Shown here: positions 48,125 through 59,400 of the stretch, one piece after another
How positions within the stretch are numbered: the stretch's first letter is position 1
Layout: every line of letters begins with the position of its first letter
NCBI GenBank assembly: GCA_007922305.1
Contig: ML677374.1
Coordinates: forward strand, 13,325,511 to 13,389,510
Direction: 5' to 3'
From: Dermatemys mawii
Lineage: Eukaryota > Chordata > Testudines > Dermatemydidae
DNA length: 64,000 bases
Translations under genes and position numbers: made by a program
Notes under the pieces: generated by a model
Database searches by the model: none
Seen by the model: only the letters and a program-made list of their open reading frames with translations
What the model was told of the DNA's origin: nothing

Positions 48125-48335
48125 GCTGTAAGGCTTTGTCTACCCTTGATTCCCCTGTAACGGTTAATGAATACAAGTGTGAATTCTAGGGCAGCTGGAC
48201 CATGAAAGTTAGCGCCGGGATGAAAACGGTGGTCGCTTGTTGCATTTAACCACAGATCCCAGCTTGACGCTAGGTAGAGTTGAGAACGGTAGGCGGATAG
48301 CAAAGCCTACTGAAAGTAATGCGGATTTTTGGAGC
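48125..48335. mobile_element. Possible MITE remnant
   Basis: GTAAGGCTTTGTCTACCCTTG resembles the terminal repeat of a family of non-autonomous DNA elements ('GGCTTTGTCTACA...'), and CAGCTGGACCATGAAAGTTA follows. No matching right end or duplication was found. Confidence 0.3.
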
Positions 48336-48469
48336 GTAGCATGTTAGTTACCCTAGTTCAAACAGCCTGGCGTTAGCTATGACGAGCAATAAGCATGTGT
48401 CTCTACACGTGTATGAACGTGTTAAAAATGTGACTGAAAATTCAAGCGTGGACACAAGGGTACAATAGT

Positions 48470-48535
48470 CAAAAGCACCTTAATGACCTAGAAGCCTAAA
48501 ACCCATTGACTTTCAATGGAGTGTAGTGTCTTTAG
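48470..48535. repeat. Fragment of the ancient 'CCCATTGACTTTCAATG' family
   Basis: AGAAGCCTAAAACCCATTGA and CTTTCAATGGAGTG belong to the dispersed family also seen at 14885-15080 and 59660-59760. It is short and diverged. Confidence 0.4.
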
Positions 48536-50163
48536 AAAGTTTGAACCATCCTATATTAAGTAAGTATTGTGTTAGAAATATTTGTTTATTTGTGTGACTG
48601 TAGCGGTGAGGAGTGAGTCTGTCCCGGACCAGCGAGATGGTGTATAAACAAACATATGTTGTTCCTGCCCCACAGAGCTAATGATAGCTTCCAGAGCTTC
48701 CCCTCTAGATCACAAATTATCCCAAAAATATCCATCATCTTGCTTTTCTGTTTTAATTCAGCAGCCTCGATGGTGTGTTGGATGAACACTACTTTAATAT
48801 GGTCAGTCCCTGGGTCTGTACAGCTCCGCCGTGGCAAACCAGCCTCTCTAAACTTGTTTTTCAAAAAATGAACCCTAAAGAAATAACACAGACTCATTGA
48901 CCTGAAGTTTCCAAAACCTTTCATTGTTATGAAGGATCATGAAAGAAGGAAGAGAAAGCACTCCACGTGAGTAGGAGGTAAAGTGTTGTTGTGGATTATA
49001 AACTGGGTAATGGGACCCCCACTGGATTGCGTCCATGCCGGCAGGGTGAATACGCTGCTGTAGTCTAGTATGAAAGGACCCGTGGGAATTTGTCATTAAA
49101 ACTGCCATTGACTTGCAATGGGAGCCGAGCACCTAATTAATTTAAGCTCCTTAGAATTCCCAGATGAAAATGTCTTGATTGTCTAACGCTTCATTACCAT
49201 TGCAGAATGGTAAAGCCTTGTTTTCCTACCCAGGCGAGAGGAAATGTTAATTAAATGTAGCCGTAACCTTCAGCAACTCAACAGTCCTTTCAGAAAGCTC
49301 TTTGTGGTGCCTGGACCCTTTTGAGTTTAGATTTTCCCCACTATGTTGTGAATTGTGTGCCGAGACCCCCTCCTAGCAGACTGCCCAATATGGTTTCATT
49401 GGTACCTTGTCAGGCTGTCTCCTCCTCTGGCCTCATATGTAGACTGTAAGTCCTTTGGGCGGGGAGCGTCTTTTTGTTCCATAGTTGTACAGCGCATAAT
49501 GCGACGGGATCCCAAATCGTGACCGTGGCTCCTAGGTACCGTGATGTAGTACTGTGATTGTTATAATGTTATAGCAGTCTGTCGATGGCCCTTTCTGATG
49601 GTAAAGTCTGGGTTACGAACTACTATCATTGCTAAGAATGAGAACGCGCTCAACCCTATTCCTGTAATGATGTCTCGTTCCGCCGTTGGAGATGACAGCA
49701 TCTGTTGTTCTTCATGTTTTCTAACTGTGCTACCTTTGATTGGCTGCCGGCGAAGGACTAGAACGTGGCGAGTATCCCCGAGGGACGGGCTTCATGATGT
49801 ATTAGCTATTTATGTATTGCTGCTGTTCTCCATTTTGCCTCCAAGAACCGAGAGGCTGAGGCTGTTGGCTACGGGACGGCAGAGCAGGGCTCTGAAGGTG
49901 CCACGGCAGGGAGTTCCACTCGGCCCTGCTGCCTGCACAGACAGAGGGATAGCTCTTTGAGGCGATGTACAAAGAGCGAAGGTTGGAGCATGCCGGACAC
50001 TAGGAGGTAGTGGGAACTAGGTGGAGTCCACGCCAACAGGGTGGAATGGCATGAAAGCAAACGAGCAGTCAGCCTCCCTCTAGAAGCTGGATCTGGAGAG
50101 AGCAGCTTGGATGTGGCCAATGGCTGGATGGATGACAGCATGGTGGTTTCCTGGGCACTTACC

Positions 50164-53100
50164 TAAGAACATAAGAATGGCTTTACTGGGTCAGACCAAA
50201 GATCCATCCAGCGCAGCCTCTTGTCTACTGACAGTGGCCGATGTCGGGTGGCCCGGAGTGAGGCAACGTGACTGGTAAAGATCAAGCGCTCTCTCTCCTG
50301 GCGTCTGTCACCTGCCTCTGACAAACAGAGGCTAGGAATGCCATTCCTTACCCCTCCTAGCTAATAGCCATTCATGGACTTGACTTAACCTCTACGAATT
50401 TATCTGGTTCTCTTGCAAAGCCTGTTGCAGTCTTCCCAACCTCCTCTGGCAAGGAATTCTGCAGGCTGATCGTGTGCTGTGTGAAGAACTTCCTTTGACT
50501 GGTTTTAAACCTGCCACCCATTCATTGTATTTGGTGGCCCCTAGTTCTTAGCTTATGGGAGAAACTAAATAACTTTTCCTAAATCACTTTTGTGACACCA
50601 CTCATGATTTGATAGATCTTAATCCTATTCCCCCTCCTGCCCCGGTCTCCTTTTTTCCAGGCTGAAAAGTCCCAGCCTCTTTAATGTCTCCTCATATGTG
50701 GCTCATTCCAACCCCCTAATCCTTGTAGGTGTCCTTTGCTGAACCTTCTCTAATGCTGTATATCTTTTTTGAGATGAGGAGACCACATCCATATGCAGTA
50801 TTTGGGATGTGGACGCACTATAGATTTATGTGAGGACAATAAGATATTCTCTGCGTTATCCTCTGTCCCTCGTTTGATGATTGCTAACATCCTGATTGCT
50901 TTTTAGACTGCCACCGCACATGCTATGGACATCTTCAGAGAACTATCCACAATGAATGAGCCTGAGATCTTTTTCCTGATGAGTTGTAGCCCAATGAGCC
51001 CCCGCTGTAGTGTATGTATGTATAGTTGGGGTTATATTTGCCAATGTCCATTGCTGCACATGCATGAGCATTCAACTTCATTTGCCAGGTAGCTGCCCGA
51101 TCGCTTAGTTTTGTGAGATCTTTTTAAAGTTCTTCACAGTCAGCTGTGGTCTTTGCTCTCTCGAGTCATTTAGTATTGGCTGCAAATGTTGCCACCTCAC
51201 TGTTTTCCTCCCGTTGTTGTAGGTGAAGAAGTTGAATGGGGTTGGTCCTTGGGGAACACCACTATTGTCCATTCAGAAATGTTATGTTAGCATTTATTGC
51301 CACCCTTTGTTTCCTGTCTTTGAACCAGTTCTCAGTCCAGGAAAGGATATTTCCTCTGATCCCAGGACAATGTAATTGATGCCAGAGCCCTTGGCGAGGG
51401 ACACGGCCAAAGCCTTTCTGGACATGGAAGTACACTATGTATGTCCAGTGGATCCCCCTTGCCCACCTGTCTGTTGGGTCCTTGAAAGAAGTCTAGTAGC
51501 ACAGTAAGACCTGATTTCCTGTTGTTACCCAAACCATGTGGACTTTTGCCCAACCATTTATGTATGTTGTTCTATGTGTCTCAGAACTTTAGTCTTTACC
51601 ATTGTTTTAACTAATTTGCCCAGTATGGCCGTTAGCCTTACTGGTCTGTAATTGGTGGGATTGCCTCTAGAACCCTTTTTCAATATAGGCATGATGGTAG
51701 CTATCTGCCACCCTTTGGGTATGGCTGCTGGTTTAAAGGACAGGTTAGAGATGCTAGTTAGTTCTGCAATTTCACATGTGAGTTCTTTCAGAAGTCTTGG
51801 GTGAATGCCATTTGATCTGATGACTTGTCACGGTGAAGTTTATCAAATAGTTCCACAACCTCCTCTAGCGACACTGACTTTGATGATGTGTGGCAATTCT
51901 TCAGATTCGTCACCTATGAAAGCCGGCCCATGTTTGGGAAACTCTCCAAGCTCCTTGGCTGTGATGATTGAAGCCAAGGATACCTTGAGTTTGTGTGTGC
52001 TTATTTTATTGTCTGTCTGTAAGTGCTCCTGTAGTATCTCTCTGCCTCCTGCCTCAGATGTATTTATGTGAAATATGTTTGTGGTGTTGTTGCCTTTTGT
52101 ATGTGTGGCTAGCTGGTCTTCAAACTTGTTTGTGGCTTTTCTTGTTTGTTTGTTACATGTGATTTGGTAGCACTGTGCTCCCTTTGTAGATGCCACATCG
52201 GATTTGCTTCCTTCCTTTCTACTTTGTACAAGCTCTCTTTTCCTCTATCATCTAATCTCTCTGCTTCTTTTACATGCTTGTTGAGCCACAGTGGCTCTTT
52301 CTTTTGGAGGTTTTGTAGTCTGTTTTGTCATTTGGGATGGATAAAGATGATGAGCCTCTATGTCTGTCTGTCTGTCTTTGAAAAGTGTCCCTGGGGTGAT
52401 TTCACAGTAGTCAGTATGTATGTATGTATGTCCCTTTGAATTTGTGTGTGTTGTGTTGTTAGTTTGACTAAGTAACTAACTAACTGTCTCATTTGTTGGA
52501 AATTGAATGCTAGAGTTGCGCCCTTGAGGTGTTCTTCCCACCCAAGGATTTGAAATGTTGTGATTGATAGACAGATGGATATTCTAGCCACTATGTGTGT
52601 CCAAGTGGCTGTGTTATAGTTTAGTTAGTTACCTCCCTCTTGGACCAAGTAAGTGCTGTGCACCACTTGGGACTAAATGGACAGTTGCCTCCGTCTGCCC
52701 TTGTGGGTTGCTGTAGCAGCTGCTATGAGAAGCAGTCAGTCAGTTGGAGCATTGAGAATGTATGTATGTATGTCTTTTGTCCTGAGGTGATGACGTATGT
52801 ACCTGGTCAATATGGGGATGAGATGGCTGATTGATTGATAGCCTCTGTCTGTAATGTACTGTAACAAAGAAACATGTCATCATCAATGACTACTGCTGTC
52901 CTGGGCAGGTGGTTGGTTGGTTGATAATTTCAGTAAGAAAAGCATGGATTCTTAGTGTTGTGCTGTGTTTGTTTTGTTATATTCTTTCTTTCTTATCAAT
53001 CAATCAGTGCATGGAATGACTATCCATCCATAATGAATGTATGTATGTGGATTTGTTTGTTTGTGATGTTCACTTCATGTGATTGATTGATTGATGTTAT

Positions 53101-54830
53101 TTGCTTTCACTCCCATGCTGGTTGACCTGTTTGTTCTGTCCTTCTGCTGATATAGTGTGGAATGTGCAGTAAGTAAGTGAAGTGAAGTGTCCCATTGATG
53201 ATGATTGTCCTCACTGTGTGTGATGTCTGGGATGCCTTGTTTTATGGCTGTTTGTTGTTAAGATGAGGCACAGTAGGTTAGTTTAGTTTGCCCATCTTTC
53301 TTTATGGAGATAATTGGTGTACATCAGTGCAACATTTGTCGTCTGTCACTGTGTGCTATTTGTCTGTCTCTTTCTTTGTGGTTTGTGTGAATGTTTGTTT
53401 TGTTTCTCATGTGATCTAGCCCCCTACTTTACTTACTTCCTCTAGCTAAGGAGAGGATGGAGAGGGATAATGATGTGTATTGATAGATGATTGATCATCC
53501 TTTCCTCTAAGAGATGGGACGTGTCTGTTTGTCTGAGCTATGTGGTCCTCTGGTGGCTTCCTCCTGTGTTTGTGAAAAATGGCTCAGCGATGTTGCTAAT
53601 GCTTGTTTGTTCAGAAAAGTGGTAGCAGTGTGGTGCCACCTTGGTTCAGTTGGAGCCCATCGTTTGTGAATGGGTGTCTCCTATCCAGAGACTTTCCCCA
53701 GTTTCTAATCAATCAATCTATGGAACCCTGTCTGTTGCAGATCATCATGTGATGTGTGCATTGAGCGTGTGAAGCATTGTCTGCTTATGTGGCCCTCTGT
53801 GTGGGCCTGGGAGCATCTCAGGGAATGCCACTGTAAGGGTCCTGGATGTCTTGCATACCCTTCCTTCCTTTTGTATGTCATTGGTACTGATATACTTAGG
53901 CCTTGAGTAGTGGCTCCTCCTCCCCAGCTCTGTCCATCTAGATGCCTTGAGAGATGATGTGCAACCTGTGGGCCAGGCAGGCAAGTCCTCAGAGGGCTCT
54001 CCTGGTGAGCACCAAGTCAGCTGTTGCCGGTTGGTTGGTTGTCAGCCATAATTGACTCTCTGAGCAGTAAGAAGCAAGCCAATGCAACACACCACCTGTC
54101 TTTTCCCAGTGACTGGCGTTTCCTCACCTGGAAACCAAACCCCACACCATGTTGGAGGAGGGCTTCCCCTCTTTGTGGTGCCTGCCGCAATTGTGCAGGG
54201 GCTGTCGGAGCTGAGGCAGGACAACTGAACAGTGTCCTGGCACGGCAAGTGTCATCCACGCACCTGTAGGCCTGCAAAGGTGGAGTGGGGTCTCTGAGGG
54301 CCAGGAGCTGCCTGTGGTGTGGGCAGGCACACAAGCACCCTGTGCAGTGAAGAAGAGAGCTCCCCTAACCTCCTGCATTCTGTGCTGGAGTGAGCCACAA
54401 GCAGAGAGAGAACGGGAGTGGAGGCCAATGTTACTTACTGAGTGACCTACCTTGTCCTTCAGTCAGGCCTCTGGCTGCCTGGATGGAAGAAGGGTTCCCG
54501 CCTGGAGTGCCTGAGGGAGCAGAGGGGGCCCCCTGTGTGCCCTCCCTGTGGCGAACTCCCGTAGGAAACTCCCTGTTTGCTACCCCTGTTCGCTACGCTC
54601 CTGCGTCGCTGGCCCACTGCAGACTGAGGCTTTAGCCGGCCTGCTGGTCCCACCCCCTGATGAGAGCCCAGCCAATGAGACTGGCCATCTCCCTTCCCAG
54701 GATCCTCTGGGAGCTGACAGCATCCAGCTGCCTGCCACAGCCCTCACTCCTTGCTTCCACCAATTGACACACACAAACACTGGATGTAGAGGACAGACAA
54801 GAGGGCCGGCCACCTAGCTGCACATTTGAT
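50164..54830 (-). mobile_element. Near full-length CR1 LINE, antisense, heavily decayed
   Basis: Read on + it begins AGAACATAAGAATGGCTTTA (the CR1 3' end) and runs through CTTGGGGAACACCACTATTG, CCCTTGGCGAGGGACACGGC, GCCGTTAGCCTTACTGGTCT and TTGTTGAGCCACAGTGGCTC, in the order expected of an antisense CR1 with reverse transcriptase then endonuclease regions. Further blocks (CCAGTTTCTAATCAATCAAT, TAGATGCCTTGAGAGATGAT) continue it, and GGCGAACTCCCGTAGGAAAC with the following GC-rich sequence probably belongs to the 5' part. No intact ORF remains. Many tetranucleotide runs interrupt it from about 51 kb. The left border is clear; the right border is approximate. Confidence 0.82.
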
Positions 54831-55769
54831 CTCCATGCCCACGGGAGCCAGTCAGAGACTCTGGCTCATCCCAAGGGCCAACAATGAAGTCACTGACTCC
54901 TCCTGCTAAGATAGATGACAGATGACATACATACATTAGATCCCTCAGCCCCCATCCCACACTCAACCCTATTCCATGCCATTCCTGACTCCACTGCCAT
55001 CCTCTCCATCACTCAATCAGACCCTGCAGTTGGTTCCAAACCCAGAGCCTCACTGTAGATAGCTGACTGACAGGCACACACCATCATGGTGATTGATTAA
55101 TTGATTTCACTGCAGTCGTCTTCTTTTCCTTTCCTTTCTTTCTTTAGCCCCCATGAACCCCAACCACAGGGAAGACAAGGACAGAGGCAATGCACAGTTG
55201 CCACTACTCCCAACACCACTTCCACAACATGACTCACTCAGGGGAGTTGAGTTGAGTGAGTGAGTGAGTTACTTTTCAGTTACTTGGTTAGAGCCAGCCA
55301 TCATTCAGGACAATAACAAAGAAACAGACAGGCAGACACACACTCACCCTCAAGCCACCTGCATCACACCAACCAGTACTGCTCTACTGTTAACATCCCT
55401 ACAAAAATATACATGATCTACATTAAAATACATCCATCACAGCTCCCTTTCTCTCCACTTCCTTCCCACCCACAAAGACAAGGGCGCTCACTCCATCCTA
55501 GGTGGACAACAGAAGGAACCAACATCTTTCTTTCTTTACCACTCCACTTAACTCAACTCCAGTCCAACACCACTAACCTAACTCTAGAGGACAGAATCCT
55601 TGGTCTGCCTACAGTGCAGCAAGCCTACACTCTGCCTTCATCTACTCCCAGGAAGTGGAACACTACAGAGAGCAGCTCTGCTTCCCATGGGACTCATACA
55701 ACCATGACTCACTCAACCAGTAACAGAGCCCAAAGAACAGTTCTGACAAGATATATTGCTCAGCATATA
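54831..55769. other. Intergenic stretch between the antisense CR1 and RCC1L
   Basis: This is C- and A-rich on the + strand, with a GAGT array near 55250-55270 and no conserved coding sequence. Nothing else is annotated. Confidence 0.6.
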
Positions 55770-55775
55770 TTTATT
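55770..55775 (-). terminator. RCC1L: Candidate RCC1L poly(A) signal
   Basis: TTTATT on + gives AATAAA on the - strand, 569 bases past the RCC1L stop codon, within CATATATTTATTTCACC. The distance is reasonable for a 3' UTR. It rests on motif and spacing only. Confidence 0.4.
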
Positions 55776-56343
55776 TCACCCTCCAGTACAACTAACTAAC
55801 TGTCCCTTGACCGGTCACCTAGGACCATCATGGCCCCCTGACAGTCATAACAACAGGGATATATACCCATTTACAGCTCCACTGCCATCTCTCCCTCTCA
55901 GCACACACACACAATACTCCATGAATACTGACAATTCCTCCAAAATCGGACAAAGGGTCATCGTGCTGCTCCCCTTCTCACCTCCACCCTTACACATCAG
56001 CATGGCACGGCTACCCACAGTCCTGGCAGTGGGACGGTCAGACTCTTCTCAGCAGCCAATGATTATACATCTTCTACAGGCTCATCTCATCTCTTCTTGG
56101 ACATCCCTATGGGAGGAATACAAGGCTCTCCTCTTCCCAAAGAGAGAATCCCTGGACCTGGAAAAACCCTGAACACGGTCCCAAGCATACCACAGGTTCT
56201 TCACACGCTGGGTCCATGTGGTCACTGCCATATCCCATTCTTGAACACGAGCACAAACACTTCTCCTCATTCACAGAAAGAGCAACCCTGGATTCATCTT
56301 TCACTAGCCATTCCCGAGCCACAGTTGACATCCACCATGGCTG
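55776..56343 (-). other. RCC1L: Putative RCC1L 3' UTR
   Basis: This stretch runs from the RCC1L stop codon to the candidate poly(A) signal. The plus-strand frame at 55756-56172 is antisense to it, has no recognisable domain and is not called. Confidence 0.4.
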
Positions 56344-56421
56344 CTAGATAAATGATTTCACCAGAGTCACCATATGATCGACTCCACAAGCCACATCAAC
56401 TACCTCGCCCGGGATGGTCAC
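56344..56421 (-). CDS. RCC1L: RCC1L last coding exon
   Basis: After a CCGTTTCAG acceptor on the - strand, 26 codons read VTIPGEVVDVACGVDHMVTL then VKSFI and stop TAG (56346-56344). It closes the RCC1 propeller. It is too short to stand out as an open frame and was found by homology. Confidence 0.95.
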   Translation of the reverse strand: MTIPGEVVDVACGVDHMVTLVKSFI

Positions 56422-59400
56422 CTGAAACGGAAAAAACAAAAATGTGCTTTCAGAGTGAGTCTTTCCTTCACCTGCACCTACCAGCCAGGCCAAGGAGCGC
56501 CTTTCAAAGAGCAAACCTTTAGCACTACCTACTTAGAGAGACAGCTCAGTCCAGGGACTTGAACCACAATTAGATTGACAAAACATCACCTCCAACCATA
56601 GGCATACAAAAGAAATACATAAAGACAGATGAGCACTGAAACAAACAGCCAACCGGACAGAATTCATCAACGTCCCATCAAGAAGGGCACACGGTCATGT
56701 AGTGACATCTGTGTGTTTGTTTGTTTGTTAGTGCAGACGCTAAGCCTCTTCCACAGAAGTGCACAATGCATTTATGGAGCAAGCCAAAAGCTCTACATCA
56801 CAGCAGGTTTTACTGCCAGCCCCTTGGGAAATCCAGGGCATTGTGACCCTGGTCCCTCTGTTCCAAAAGCAGACTTTCTGTGGAAGGGGCCCTGACACAG
56901 CATGACATACACCAGATCGCAGTAAGGTGGTGATTCATTTAAACATCACACAGGTTGATGTGGCTAATCACCAAGGACTGACAGAACAGCTCCAGCCAAG
57001 GAGACACCTCATATGTGGTCTCCACGCAAGAACCAGGGTGGCTTTTTGAACTGGGAGCACAAGCACATTGTTTGTTTGCTAGTCATCTTTACCTAACTTT
57101 TAAGTAAGTAAGTAAGTTAACTTAGTTAGTTATATTCAGGTCTTTCTGGAAGAACAGAACAGAACAGCCAAACAAACACCAGCGTTTCACATACACGGCT
57201 CTGCGTCTTCATTTACACCTCAGTTAAACTTCTTTCGTTCTTACATACATACATACAATCATCATATAGTTCTACATTAATTATTAAAGACAGACTGACT
57301 TTTGACTTGACTTTACTTACTTACTTATACAAAGAAACAGACCGTCTAAAAACGTTACAATGATGATGTCTTACTGGCACACAAAACCTTACATTACACT
57401 GAATAACAACTAACTCAACTGAGTAAGTGACTGAACACTCAGCACACAGCTTCTGAAAGGCTGCCAGCCCCTGCTCTCCACTATATACAGTGCCCTGTGG
57501 GAGCTCACACTACTCCTGTTTCTTTCTTTCACAGGAACAGTCAGGTGCATACACCCACCTTTTGCCCTCACATTGCACCCTACACTAAGCTCCCCTATTT
57601 CTGACCATTTGCAATGGACATGCCACTGCCATCCCCTTTCCTAGTCACTACATCCAGGGAGAAATGGGATAGTTAACATGGACACACTTGCCATTGCTGC
57701 CTTTTACTTCACTAAGTAAGTTAAGTTAGTTAGTTAATTATGGTCCACATTTAATTTTTCCACTGTCTAATTTTGGGGCACATCATCTTATCTTATCTTA
57801 ACCAAACTAAACCAAACTAAACTAAACTATCAATCAATCACAGTTGTCAAGACTACTTCTTTCTTACTTAAACTCCACGTCTGCACAAACTTCTCCTTGC
57901 TTTAATGGTTTTTGCTTCTCTCCCTTATTCCATTTTTACAACAGATGTTTTCGATGCCAAAACCTACATGCATCTGGCTTGAAACTTGTTTGGTTTTGTT
58001 AGTTAGTTTAGTTAGTTAGGGTGCAAACTCCACCATCAGGCACATACATAACGTGGACAGTTATGCCACCTGCCTGCATGATTTTTGCTACAGAAGCCAA
58101 CCTTGAGTGAATTAGTTTAGTTAGTTAGTTAGTTACGTTAACATAGCCCAAGTTTCGTAGCAACTTTGGAACAACCATAGTCAACAGAGCAGATGCTGAC
58201 CACCTCTGCCAGACAGGGCTTGGCCCCTGATGCCTGACCTCTAGTTAAGTAAGTAAGTGAAGTGGCCTACATACCCAGTCTCTCACCTCTTTCTTCTGGT
58301 ATAGTCTAGACCGGCAATGTCCAATAGAAATTTTACACTAGCCACCCTTATGGTTTTCAGTTTATCTTCTTAGCCACATGATAAAAAAGCCACATACGTT
58401 ACCCACCATTCAATAGCCTATTAGCCACACGTGGCTAATAGCAAACCTATCAGACACTGCCAGTCTAGCCTAATTCTAAAATGCCAAAAACAATAGAGAG
58501 AGACAACGTCTACCTCCGACCCATATCCATCTCTTCCGGTCGGGACATCCCAGGAGGAATCGAGGCGAGCATCTGGCACGTGAAGACTCCTTGTTACTTT
58601 CCCTGCCAAAACCCACAACTAGGCACAGTGAAGGGGTGAGGCCCCACTCCTCCCTCATTCCAGTACACCGACCACCAAACACCTTTGTGCTCGAATGCCA
58701 CATAATTACTTACCCTCCACGGGAAATACTGGTCTTCCATTCTGCCGATCCCCAAGCACCCCCTTATGTTCTTGCCCCACACAAACAGCTCTCCTCTGTC
58801 TGCAACAAGCAAAAAACCCGGGTCAGATTGCCTTTACAAAGGTCATCCCATATGAACTACATCAATCATTTAATTGACCAAGAAAGGGGTCATAGATTAC
58901 ATACATGTGACACTTCACTCACTTACTTTACTTACTTACTTACTTAGGTAGGCACAGCCTTCTAGTCAATAACCGCTACCTAGACCATTTGTTCGTTATA
59001 CATCCAGGATGAAAACCCAATAGGGGAGCTGTGAGTTTAGTTTCGTTGTTAAGAAAGACAACACACACTCAATAGGCCAATATTATCTATCTATCTATCT
59101 ATCTATCTAATCTAATCTAGCTATCTTCACAGAAAAGCTCAGGAATCATTTTGTCGGACTGAATCTTTTCTCCTCCACCCAACAGCTCCAAAGGCAGCAA
59201 GCCAGATAAGCCAAGATAGCGCTATTCAGCATAATGCCACTGCGCCCAGTCCAATCGATCCATTCCTTACCCAGTAGTGGCTCCCAGTAAAGATGGTAGA
59301 GGAAAACTGCATTTGACACATTTGGAGAGGTCTTTCTTAGATAACATTTTCAACAGCATCAACAGTGCCTGACAAAGCCCAAGTTCCCATTTCAAAAATG

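Larger units (their letters stand above)
37691..50163. other. Intergenic region between CASTOR2 and the antisense CR1
   Basis: No conserved exon was found on either strand. It holds a fold-back MITE (38391-38700), SINE-like relics (40680-40765, 43055-43275, 44491-44590, 45325-45375), a CR1 fragment (41252-41580), a 20-bp tandem duplication (43435-43474) and a possible MITE at 48125-48335. The rest shows nothing I can annotate. Confidence 0.7.
56422..58713 (-). other. RCC1L last intron
   Basis: This 2.3-kb intron has canonical borders. It contains a hAT right-end relic (57240-57478), a hAT MITE (58312-58463) and the densest set of TTAG/TTAC/AAGT tetranucleotide runs in the window. No other gene is seen. 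Confidence 0.88.

Noticed and set aside
55413..56172. Two plus-strand frames of 128 and 138 codons antisense to the RCC1L 3' region
   Set aside because: C/A-rich composition alone gives Thr/Ser/Pro-rich frames; no domain, and the strand is opposite to the real gene.
57700..58260. Regularly spaced TTAGTTAG/AAGTAAGT words resembling a CRISPR-like or regulatory array
   Set aside because: Units are only four bases, spacing is irregular, there are no constant repeats with unique spacers, and this is vertebrate DNA.
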